This document shows positions 40,672 to 47,949 of a DNA stretch of 47,949 bases, piece by piece. The notes beneath the pieces are model-generated. The model was not told where the DNA came from, made no database searches, and saw only the letters and a list, made by a program, of their open reading frames with translations. Where the stretch lies: assembly GCA_019695295.1 (NCBI GenBank), contig JAIBAH010000021.1, positions 1 to 47,949 of the forward strand, read 5' to 3'. Both the position numbers and the translations under genes were made by a program. Position 1 is the first letter of the stretch, and each line of letters opens with the position of its first letter. The stretch comes from Bacteroidia bacterium (GTDB taxonomy: Bacteria; Bacteroidota; Bacteroidia; J057).

Positions 40672-43600
40672 TTAAAGTCCGACATTAATACCGACACTGA
40701 AAGAACGCTGCTGAGGTGCAGTAAGATAAGTAACCCCGACAGACATGTTTCTGTCCTGAGGGTTTTCAAAATCCCTTGCAATCTCAGGGTCAAGCCCCGG
40801 ATAGTTCGTAAGGGTAAGCAGGTTGGTAGCAATCGCATAGAAACGAAGGGATTTGATTTTTGAGGAAGAAGGCAATGTGTGTGTGTAACCTACGGTAAGG
40901 TTTTTCAGACGTGCATAGGATGCGTCATATAACCATAAAGTAGAGTTGTACTGCCATTCAGAAGACAATCCGTACATTCCGGGATCCATGGTAAGGCGCG
41001 GATAAGTAGCAACATCTCCGGGTTTTCTCCATCTGTCAAAAATCTCTGTACGCATATTCCAGTCTGTTACTACTCCAATCTGACGTTTTACGGAATTATC
41101 GTACAGGTCTCCGCCGATAGAGTAAGCAATCAGTGCATTAACATCAAATTTACCAAAAGTGAACGTATTACTGAATCCTCCTACTGCGTCAGGCAATACT
41201 TTGCCTACTACGATACGGTGAGATTCAGACCACTGTTTGGTGGGATTTCCCAGTGTATCGAGATAAATGGGTCTTCCGTCCACAGGGTCAACTCCTCCCC
41301 AGACTACTCTGAAGTGAGTACCAATGGGGTGTCCTACAAGAATACGGGTATCGTTGGTTCCTCCGGATAAAGCGTCCGGAGAAGCTCCGCCAATGTCGAG
41401 TACTTTGTTGATATTTCTGGCAATATTAAAGTTCGTTGTCCATTTGAAATTTTTAGTATCAACGGGAGTAGCAGTTACATTAAACTCCAACCCTCTGTTC
41501 ATGATAGAACCAATGTTCTGATAGTAGGTACCAAACCCTGTGGAGGACTGAACTACACCGTTAATCAACAGGTCTGTGGTTTTTTTATCATAAAATTCCA
41601 GTCCGAACTGAACGCGGTCATTCCACATTCCCACTTCAATTCCTCCGTCTAATGTACGGGTTTTTTCCCATCTCAGGTCAGGGTTGGAAAGCTGAGTAGG
41701 GAAAATGATGGCATTGTCATTATAAGAGATATTGGAATTCTGGAAATAACCAAAACGCTGATAGTTGGGAATATTGGCATTTCCGGTGTATCCCCAGCTT
41801 GCTTTCAGTTTCAGGAAGTTCAGAACGCTGTTGTCTTTCAGGAAATTTTCTTCGGAAATAACCCATGCAACTCCTACCGTAGGAAAAGTACCCCAGCGAT
41901 AATTGGAACCGAAACGGGAAGAAGCATCCCGGCGAATGGTAGCCTGTAAGAAGTATTTATCCTTGAAGGCATAGTTTAAACGGGAGAAATAACTGAGGAA
42001 TGACCATGCCTGAACCGGGGCTTTGTAGGTAGAAGTAGTATCAATGACTAAATCACCAATCGCATTGGGTCTTTGATAAATATGTCTGTCGGCATTGTCA
42101 ATACTAAGGGAATTATAACGGGAAACCGATTTTTGGGCTTCTGATCCTCCCAATATATATAATGTATGATTTTCACCAAGGTCAAAGTTGTACTGAGCCG
42201 TAATGTTTGCGCTTCTGTTGTTGGTAATTACGCGGGAACGGCTGGCTCTTGCGATATGATTGGACTGATCATAGACTGTATCTTCATAGATATTGTCGTC
42301 CCAGTTCATAAAATCATAATTTCCGGTAGCCCTGATTTCAAGGTTTCTGACAGGGGTAAGGGAAAGCACCGCATTATTGATGGAGCGCCATTCTACCGTA
42401 CGCCATTTTCTGTGATTCCTGCGGAAGTAAGGATCATCTCCGCCAAGGTAGCCATCAGCAGGATAAATATTCAGAAGAGTGGAATTGGCTGCACCAAATC
42501 CCCCTGCGTCCCAGGCCTGAGACACCCGGTTGTTTAACCCCTGTGCGAGGGAGGTATTCACAGTAGCTTTTATCCATTTGGCTACGTTCCAGTCCAGGTT
42601 ATACCGGCCGCTGTATCTTTGGAAACTGTTTCCTTTCAGGTAACTTTCGTCATTCAGATAGCCGGCTCCCAGATATGAGCTAAACTTTTTGTTTCCCTGC
42701 TTCATTCCCATTGTATATTCCTGCTTCACACCCGTACCTACGGTCATACCAACCCAGTCAGTATTGGTTTTGAGTGCGTCTTCCCAGGTAATATTTCTGG
42801 GCAAAGGAGCTCTTCCCACATTTCCGTCGTTTTCCCAGGCTTCCTGACGAAGCTGAAGCCACTCCTGATTGTTGGTAAATTTATGCAGTCTGGTAGGGGT
42901 AGATGCTCCTACTCTTGCGGAAAAATCAAACTGAGGTTTTCCGGATTGTCCTTTTTTGGTGGTGATAAGAATTACTCCGTTTGCACCACGGGAACCATAA
43001 ATCCCTGCGGCGGCGGCATCTTTTAAGACTTCAATGGACTCTATATCATTGGGATTAATACTGTTCAGGGGATTGTTATTTTGCCCTCCCCTGTTGGCAG
43101 AAGCGCCACTGGGAAAAATATCCTGTGTAATGGGAATTCCATCTACTACATACAGCGGGTCGCCACTTGCAGATATAGAATTTATCCCGCGGATACGGAT
43201 TACCGCTCCTGAACCCGCAGCACCGGAACTCTGTACAACCTGTACACCGGGGGCTTTCCCCTGAAGGTTCACTTCAAAACTGTTTCCTACATTGTCATTC
43301 ACATTTTTGACTTTGGCAATCGAACTGGTCAGGTCTCTTTTGCGCATAGTTCCATAGCCTACAATCACTACTTCGTTGGAGGTCGAAACTTCTTCCTGAA
43401 GCGTCACCTCAACGGTAGTTTCACCATTGCCTACAGTAACTGACTGAGTATAATCAGTATAACCAAAATAGTTTACTGTAAGGGTATATTCCCCGGCAGG
43501 AATTCCTTCTACCCGGAAATTTCCACCATCATCGGAGTAAGCCCCGTAATCCAGCCCCACCATTACGGTTGCACCGGACATAGGTTCTCCCTTTTCATTT

Positions 43601-43701
43601 TTCACTGTTCCTTTTACTACTCCCTGAGCATAAGAAAAAACAAAAGGAATAATAAGAAAACACAGAAGAAATAAATAATTTAACCGTAGTTTTTGATTCA
43701 T
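40672..43701 (-). CDS. SusC/RagA-family TonB-dependent transporter
   Basis: 1009 residues: signal peptide (about 1-26), a CarboxypepD-regulatory-like Ig domain (about 28-105, GVVKGTVKNEKGEPMSGATV), a TonB-box-type segment (S-N-E-V-V-I-V-G-Y-G-T), the plug domain (D-P-L-Y-V-V-D-G-I-P-I, ESIEVLKDAAAAGIYGSRGA) and a 22-strand barrel. It imports oligosaccharides or peptides across the outer membrane, driven by ExbB/ExbD/TonB, with SusD as lid. First gene of a four-gene operon. No ECF sigma factor, hybrid sensor or glycoside hydrolase is attached, so the substrate cannot be named. Confidence 0.96.
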   Translation of the reverse strand: MNQKLRLNYLFLLCFLIIPFVFSYAQGVVKGTVKNEKGEPMSGATVMVGLDYGAYSDDGGNFRVEGIPAGEYTLTVNYFGYTDYTQSVTVGNGETTVEVTLQEEVSTSNEVVIVGYGTMRKRDLTSSIAKVKNVNDNVGNSFEVNLQGKAPGVQVVQSSGAAGSGAVIRIRGINSISASGDPLYVVDGIPITQDIFPSGASANRGGQNNNPLNSINPNDIESIEVLKDAAAAGIYGSRGANGVILITTKKGQSGKPQFDFSARVGASTPTRLHKFTNNQEWLQLRQEAWENDGNVGRAPLPRNITWEDALKTNTDWVGMTVGTGVKQEYTMGMKQGNKKFSSYLGAGYLNDESYLKGNSFQRYSGRYNLDWNVAKWIKATVNTSLAQGLNNRVSQAWDAGGFGAANSTLLNIYPADGYLGGDDPYFRRNHRKWRTVEWRSINNAVLSLTPVRNLEIRATGNYDFMNWDDNIYEDTVYDQSNHIARASRSRVITNNRSANITAQYNFDLGENHTLYILGGSEAQKSVSRYNSLSIDNADRHIYQRPNAIGDLVIDTTSTYKAPVQAWSFLSYFSRLNYAFKDKYFLQATIRRDASSRFGSNYRWGTFPTVGVAWVISEENFLKDNSVLNFLKLKASWGYTGNANIPNYQRFGYFQNSNISYNDNAIIFPTQLSNPDLRWEKTRTLDGGIEVGMWNDRVQFGLEFYDKKTTDLLINGVVQSSTGFGTYYQNIGSIMNRGLEFNVTATPVDTKNFKWTTNFNIARNINKVLDIGGASPDALSGGTNDTRILVGHPIGTHFRVVWGGVDPVDGRPIYLDTLGNPTKQWSESHRIVVGKVLPDAVGGFSNTFTFGKFDVNALIAYSIGGDLYDNSVKRQIGVVTDWNMRTEIFDRWRKPGDVATYPRLTMDPGMYGLSSEWQYNSTLWLYDASYARLKNLTVGYTHTLPSSSKIKSLRFYAIATNLLTLTNYPGLDPEIARDFENPQDRNMSVGVTYLTAPQQRSFSVGINVGL

Positions 43702-43933
43702 AAAATCCTCAATTTGTTAAACAATTATTAACCAATTTTAAACGGGCGCAAATTATTAAACTTTTATGAAAACAAAAAAAAAAATCTCTTCAATCTGTTA
43801 ATTTTTAATATTTTTTTTGTTTTTTTAATCAATTTATTCTATAAAACATCAAAAATATAATAATTTCTAATTTATCAAAGGGATGTATCTCTGTTAGGGG
43901 ATAAAAACAGAATAGTTAAAACATTGTGTTACA

Positions 43934-45883
43934 TTACTTTCCGTATAACCGGGCTTGTTTAATATATATTTTCCGGGTTCTTTCTTCCAGTTTAAATTCT
44001 ATATCCAATGCGAAACTGTCGTAGTCTGTAGCATTGATTCCAAGCGGGGTGAAATAAAAATGTTTTTTCACTGCGGTGATAATGTCGGCAAGTTGAAAGA
44101 TTTCTTCCTGAGTCATGACGGGTTTTCCCTGAGTAAGATTGGATTTTGAGATATATTCTACGATTTCTTCCTCTCTTCCATTTATTCCGTAAGTAAAATG
44201 TATCAAAAACTGATCGCAGGTGATGGAATCATTTTCGGGTAAAACTACGCTGGTTTCGCCCTCCTGCGCATTTACCGTAAAGGAAGGATAATCTTTCCGG
44301 TACAGGTTTTTGGTGACAACCACACCGTTTACGGCTTCATCCCCAAAGGCCCTGTGAACCAGAATTCCCATTGCAATGGTGGAATGGTCTATTTTGTAAA
44401 ATTCTCTCTCTTCAAAGGCCCTGATGTTCCACAAACTTGCATACACTTTTTTGATGGCTTCATCCACGGGCTTGTCTTTGTCACCGGGTATTCCGGTTTT
44501 GGAGGTATAAAGCCCGGCTCCGTTGAATCCGGGAATATCTTCGGCATTGGTAGAGGAGCGAAACCGGTATGCTTCAAAGGGCAAAGCAGAACTCCGGATT
44601 TTTTTTTCGGTCATTTTCACGAGCTCCGGACTCAAAGGGGCATTTTTAATTGCTTTTTGAAGTTTTTTAAGCCTTTTCTCTAAAGAATCCCGGTTGGATA
44701 ACAGCATATTATCGTTGAGGATTTCGTCTATCAGCGGCTGAATTCCGTTTTGGGCGATGTGTTGCTGATAGAAATAAAAAGGGATGATAAATCCGCCTTC
44801 GGGTATTGTCAGGGGGGTCTTTTTGCTGGTTTTTACTTTGGCTAATTCTGCGAAATTTGCGGCTTTTCCTCCTACTTTGTTGATGTCTTTGCAACCGGTT
44901 TCTTCGAGGGTCATCAGTCTTTTGACGGAGTAATCCGGTTTGAAGCGGGTGGGTTTTTGTACAGATTTTTGTTTCTCCCAGAATTTTACTGCAAGCAGAC
45001 TGTCAGCGGTACGAAGGATGAGGGAATCCCGGTTAACGGAATAATACACCAACTTCCCCAGATACTGATCTATTTTGGGATTGTCAAATGCGTTTTTCCA
45101 TGCGGCATTGGGAGTTCCCCGGTTTGCAGAAAGGATATTGATGTGGCATAAAGGTGTCTGAAAACAACTGGTAATGATTCCCTGACAAATCGGAAATTCG
45201 TTGGGAAGGCCATTGGTGATGATGATGTCATTCGGAGAGAAAAGGGTTTTAGGAAAGTCTTTTACGTCCACTTTTCTGAGATATCCGTAACTGTAAGTCA
45301 GATTCAGGGGTTGATATACCTGATTTTTATAGAGGCTGTCCACTGAAAGGACGGGCAGGTTCAGCTTACTGATTTTTTCATTCATCAAATCTGAATTATT
45401 GAGCAGTTTTAATTTCCCCCCGAAAGCGGTCGTGGCTTTTACTTTTTCAAACAGTTCTTTTATTCTTTCGGGTGAGACTTTGTCATCGGCAAAAAACTCC
45501 AGAGTATAGATATCCGGGCCTTCGTAGTGGTTCAGGTTTGCCAGTATGTATCTCCTCCCCTTTCCTTCTGAGTATTCAATGGTGTTGAATACTGCAAGAT
45601 TGTTGTATGTTTTGAGATAATCGAAGCAAAATTCGTAATGAAATTTATATTTTACGGAGTGTATGTAGTATATTTTCTTTTTGGCAATCTCATAGACTAT
45701 TTTTATGGCGGAGACATTGCCGTATTTCTGGGAAAGCGGGGCTCCTTTTAGGATTTCAAAGTCTTTTTTGCAGAGTATTTCGGATAAATAATCTACTTTT
45801 CCGCCTTTGTATGCGCAGTTTTGTGCGAAAGCGGATATCGTAATGATGAATAAATATAAGGTTACGGCTTTGATTTTTTTCAT
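43934..45883 (-). CDS. Exported PEP/pyruvate-dikinase-like protein with glucan-water-dikinase domain order
   Basis: 649 residues. A signal peptide covers 1-20 (ending ISAFAQ). A region of unknown fold follows (about 25-210). At about 215-295 is a phosphohistidine swivel-type domain with the candidate catalytic H247 in T-P-L-C-H-I-N-I-L-S-A-N-R-G-T-P. The C-terminal ~320 residues are a PPDK/PEP-synthase N-type ATP-grasp domain (VGGKAAN 337-343, RSSTNAED 442-449, GFNGAGLY 452-459, then Y-A-S-L-W-N-I-R-A-F). The order His domain then ATP domain is that of plant glucan/phosphoglucan water dikinases, not of PEP synthase. An exported kinase is odd because ATP is scarce outside the cytoplasm. It lies 232 bp upstream of susC, same strand. 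A phosphoryl-transfer role on a glycan is only a hypothesis. Confidence 0.85.
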   Translation of the reverse strand: MKKIKAVTLYLFIITISAFAQNCAYKGGKVDYLSEILCKKDFEILKGAPLSQKYGNVSAIKIVYEIAKKKIYYIHSVKYKFHYEFCFDYLKTYNNLAVFNTIEYSEGKGRRYILANLNHYEGPDIYTLEFFADDKVSPERIKELFEKVKATTAFGGKLKLLNNSDLMNEKISKLNLPVLSVDSLYKNQVYQPLNLTYSYGYLRKVDVKDFPKTLFSPNDIIITNGLPNEFPICQGIITSCFQTPLCHINILSANRGTPNAAWKNAFDNPKIDQYLGKLVYYSVNRDSLILRTADSLLAVKFWEKQKSVQKPTRFKPDYSVKRLMTLEETGCKDINKVGGKAANFAELAKVKTSKKTPLTIPEGGFIIPFYFYQQHIAQNGIQPLIDEILNDNMLLSNRDSLEKRLKKLQKAIKNAPLSPELVKMTEKKIRSSALPFEAYRFRSSTNAEDIPGFNGAGLYTSKTGIPGDKDKPVDEAIKKVYASLWNIRAFEEREFYKIDHSTIAMGILVHRAFGDEAVNGVVVTKNLYRKDYPSFTVNAQEGETSVVLPENDSITCDQFLIHFTYGINGREEEIVEYISKSNLTQGKPVMTQEEIFQLADIITAVKKHFYFTPLGINATDYDSFALDIEFKLEERTRKIYIKQARLYGK

Positions 45884-45969
45884 TGGAATCAGATATTCTG
45901 CTATAAAATTAATCCTTTTTTAGCAAATGATTCTCATTTCCATTTTTTTCCATAGAATTACCGGAAGGT

Positions 45970-46003
45970 AAAAACGCTTCGGGGGTTTGAAATCCCCGAA
46001 GCG
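45970..46003 (-). terminator. Terminator after glyA
   Basis: Ten-base perfect arms CGCTTCGGGG (45975-45984) and CCCCGAAGCG (45994-46003) followed by TTTTT on the minus strand, 18 bases past the glyA stop. Confidence 0.9.
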
Positions 46004-46020
46004 CTGGGGGATATATGATA

Positions 46021-47289
46021 TTATTTGTATAAAGGGAAGTTTTTCATGAAAGTGTGTACTTCCTCTTTTATTCCGGCTAATTTTTTTTCATCGTCATGAT
46101 TCATCAGGGCGGAATCTATCAGTCCGGCGATGGTAATCATGTCGGCTTCTTTACAGCCTCTTGTAGTCATAGCCGGGGTTCCTATTCTTACACCGCTTGT
46201 AATCATCGGGCTTTGGGTGTCGTAGGGAACCATATTTTTATTTACGGTTATTTCTACTTTTCCGAGGGTTTCTTCGGCCAGTTTTCCGGTCAGGTTTTTG
46301 GAGCGTAAGTCTATGGAGAACAAATGATTGTCTGTGCCACCGGAAACGACCCCGTATCCTTTGGAAAGAAGGGTTGCGGCCAGTATCTGAGTATTTTTCT
46401 GAATCTGAATGCAGTATTCTTTGAATTCGGGTTGCAGGGCTTCTCCGAAAGCTACGCCTTTGGCTGCAATTGTATGCATCAGCGGGCCTCCCTGTGTACC
46501 GGGGAATACGCCTCCGTCCAGAACAGAGCTCATTTTCCTGAGTTTGTCTTTGAATTTGAGTCCCATAGGATTGTCGAAGTCTTTGCCCATGAGTATCATT
46601 CCTCCCCGGGGGCCTCTGAGGGTTTTGTGGGTGGTGGTGGTAACGATATGACAATGTTCCATGGGGTTGTTGAGCAGGCCGGTTGCTATCAGTCCTGCCG
46701 GATGTGAGATGTCTGCCAGTAATATTGCACCTACTTCGTCAGCTATTTCCCGGAATGCTTTATAGTCCCAGTCACGGGAGTAATTGCTTGCTCCTGCGAT
46801 AATCATTTTGGGGTTTTCGCGGCGGGCTACTTCTCTCAGCTGATTGTAATCGATGATATTTTCTTCTTTTGTGACTCCGTAAAAGGTAGGGCGATATAGT
46901 TTTCCGGAGAAGTTTACAGGCGAGCCATGTGTAAGGTGTCCGCCGTGCGAAAGGTCAAATCCTAAAATCGTATCTCCTGCTTTCAGACAGGCCAGCATTA
47001 CTGCGGCATTTGCCTGTGCACCGGAATGAGGTTGTACGTTTACCCATTCTGCCCCAAATAGTTTTTTGGCTCTGCTTCGGGTTTCTTCTTCTGCTTCATC
47101 TACAAACTGACAACCTCCGTAATAACGTTTACCGGGATAGCCTTCTGCATATTTATTGGTCAGGCAACTTCCTGCTGCAAGCATTACATTTTTACTCACA
47201 AAGTTTTCAGAAGCAATCAATTCAATGCCTTCTTCCTGACGGTGTAACTCTTTTTCGATGATATCAAAGATTATATCTCTATTTGCCAT
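46021..47289 (-). CDS. glyA: Serine hydroxymethyltransferase
   Basis: 422 residues, the usual bacterial length. Motifs are the N-terminal ELIASENF (23-30), [17 protein letters not shown] (45-60), and the PLP lysine K222 in [15 protein letters not shown]. It converts serine and tetrahydrofolate to glycine and methylene-tetrahydrofolate in the cytoplasm, the main C1 supply for purine (purD pathway) and methionine synthesis. A near-consensus promoter lies 25-55 bases upstream. Confidence 0.97.
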   Translation of the reverse strand: MANRDIIFDIIEKELHRQEEGIELIASENFVSKNVMLAAGSCLTNKYAEGYPGKRYYGGCQFVDEAEEETRSRAKKLFGAEWVNVQPHSGAQANAAVMLACLKAGDTILGFDLSHGGHLTHGSPVNFSGKLYRPTFYGVTKEENIIDYNQLREVARRENPKMIIAGASNYSRDWDYKAFREIADEVGAILLADISHPAGLIATGLLNNPMEHCHIVTTTTHKTLRGPRGGMILMGKDFDNPMGLKFKDKLRKMSSVLDGGVFPGTQGGPLMHTIAAKGVAFGEALQPEFKEYCIQIQKNTQILAATLLSKGYGVVSGGTDNHLFSIDLRSKNLTGKLAEETLGKVEITVNKNMVPYDTQSPMITSGVRIGTPAMTTRGCKEADMITIAGLIDSALMNHDDEKKLAGIKEEVHTFMKNFPLYK

Positions 47290-47313
47290 AAACTGAAATT
47301 ATTAAATTCGCCG

Positions 47314-47344
47314 CAAAGATATGGATTGTAAACTGAATGCCAAA
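47314..47344 (-). promoter_or_regulatory. glyA promoter TTTG-N19-TATCTTTG
   Basis: On the minus strand TTTG (47344-47341) is followed after 19 bases by TATCTTTG (47321-47314), a full match to the Bacteroidota consensus. The leader would be about 15-20 bases. Confidence 0.8.
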
Positions 47345-47534
47345 GTTATTTTTTACTGAAGGGTTGTCATTGGGATTTTTTTGTGAAGGGGGTATATTCA
47401 GGATTGGTGAGCTGTAATGAAGGCCGGAGACCCGTTTTATTATTTTCGGAAAGTGACACCTTGCTTAACATCTAACGAAATAGGGTAATTGTGGTTCATT
47501 TCCTGCATTATTTAGCCTGTTTTTTTCTTTCTGC

Positions 47535-47930
47535 ATGAAAATGAATGAAAAACGGTTGCGATTATTTGAATTTCACAGTCGATTTCCTGAGCAATCGACC
47601 CGATTTCCTGAACAATCGATGCGATTTCTTGAGTCATCGACTCGATTTCTTGAACAATCGATGCGATTTCTTGAACGTTCGACGCGATTTCTTGAGCGTT
47701 CGACCCGATTTCCTGAACAATCGATGCGATTTCTTGAACGTTCGATGCGATTTCTTGAACGTTCGACGCGATTTCTTGAACAATCGATGCGAATTCTTGA
47801 GCGGTCGAAGCGATTTCTTGAGCGGTCGGTGAGACGTTTCGTGAAACGTCTTTACAAGGGGCGTGGGAGACGTTTCGTGAAGCGTTTACGGAGGGGGGTA
47901 TTTTCGTACTATCATAATTTCCTGGTTTGA
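47535..47930 (+). CDS. Doubtful ORF of heptapeptide repeats over second 21-bp array
   Basis: 131 codons, beginning MKMNEKRLRLFEFHS, then about 12 heptads of the form M/T-R-F-L-E-Q/R-S, then an Arg/Lys-rich tail over the palindromic repeats (RRFVKRLYKGRGRRFVKRL). A second plus-strand frame (47545-47832) is also open (C-D-F-L-N-N-R heptads), as expected for a stop-free unit of 21 bases. No promoter or ribosome-binding context is seen. Coding is possible but not supported beyond openness and the M-x-F-x-x-Q-S register shared with the left array. Confidence 0.2.
   Translation: MKMNEKRLRLFEFHSRFPEQSTRFPEQSMRFLESSTRFLEQSMRFLERSTRFLERSTRFPEQSMRFLERSMRFLERSTRFLEQSMRILERSKRFLERSVRRFVKRLYKGRGRRFVKRLRRGVFSYYHNFLV
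47560..47832. repeat. Tandem array of a different 21-bp unit, 12 copies plus one degenerate
   Basis: Twelve units of exactly 21 bases run from 47581 to 47832; a decayed unit precedes them at 47560-47580. Constant parts are GATTTC-Y-TGA (unit positions 1-10) and TCGA (15-18). Variation clusters at 11-14 (ACAA, ACGT, GCAA, GCGT, GTCA, GCGG) and 19-21 (TGC, CGC, CCC, CTC, AGC). There are no unique spacers. The last unit is degenerate and runs straight into a palindromic repeat. Confidence 0.95.
47831..47885. repeat. REP-like palindromes, two direct copies
   Basis: A 19-base word beginning GAGACGTTTCGTGAA occurs at 47831-47849 and again, with one base changed, at 47867-47885. In the first copy GACGTTTC-GT-GAAACGTC is a perfect 8-bp hairpin with a 2-base loop. 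Both copies are followed by a G-run (AAGGGG, GGAGGGGGG). The design, a tight hairpin next to a G/C run, resembles the cluster at 1.7 kb. Confidence 0.65.
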
Positions 47931-47949
47931 AAACTCCTTATTGAGCGGT

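Overview
The window is from a member of the phylum Bacteroidota with a moderately AT-rich chromosome. The evidence is a PorV-type outer-membrane protein of the type IX secretion system (T9SS), several secreted proteins with T9SS-style C-terminal tails, a SusC/SusD pair, and promoters of the Bacteroidota form TTTG-N18-20-TAnnTTTG. A deoxyhypusine-synthase-like gene and a cobalamin-binding MerR regulator fit a Cytophagia-, Chitinophagia- or Saprospiria-like lineage. I cannot name a genus. Most of the window is ordinary chromosome: housekeeping genes (dnaX, gyrB, glyA, gcvT, purD, fabG, one tRNA-Pro) mixed with envelope and secretion genes.

Layout. 1-6.1 kb: a truncated beta-propeller-like secreted protein, a gene-poor stretch holding a 21-bp tandem array and REP-like palindromes, then two large T9SS-type exported proteins. 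6.5-10.8 kb: DEAD-box RNA helicase, a LolD-like ABC ATPase directly behind a deoxyhypusine-synthase-like enzyme, and a MarR regulator. 11.0-14.2 kb: dnaX, split into two frames at an A10 run (apparent tau/gamma frameshifting), and porV. 14.6-21.1 kb: a tandem CbbX-type AAA+ ATPase with a duplicated N-terminal domain, a lipoprotein, and a two-gene metal-import operon whose first gene fuses the periplasmic metal-binding protein to the cytoplasmic ATPase through one membrane segment, then tRNA-Pro. 21.1-27.2 kb: MerR regulator, T9SS-tailed esterase-like hydrolase, thioredoxin-SPOR fusion, fabG, outer-membrane barrel, LysM/RlpA-like protein. 27.3-36.6 kb: comB, gcvT, purD, lipoprotein, gyrB, ExbB/ExbD-type motor, and a cysteine/cystathionine synthase with CBS domains. 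36.7-47.3 kb: CarH-like MerR-B12 regulator, a four-gene SusC/SusD operon, an exported protein with the domain order of glucan water dikinases, and glyA. 47.5-47.9 kb: a second 21-bp tandem array followed by REP-like palindromes.

How the parts may work together. PorV would help release the T9SS cargo encoded here. The SusC/SusD operon, the ExbB/ExbD pair and the exported dikinase-like protein could belong to energised uptake and handling of a glycan, but no glycoside hydrolase is present to name the substrate. The metal-import operon has a near-consensus promoter and a TTTTTTAG-N6-CTAAAAAA inverted repeat just upstream that could be the operator of a metal-responsive repressor.

The most unusual items are the metal-binding-protein/ATPase fusion, the dnaX frameshift site, the exported dikinase-like protein, the duplicated GWG domain on the AAA+ protein, the thioredoxin-SPOR fusion, and the pair of 21-bp arrays, which share period and register although they lie about 46 kb apart.
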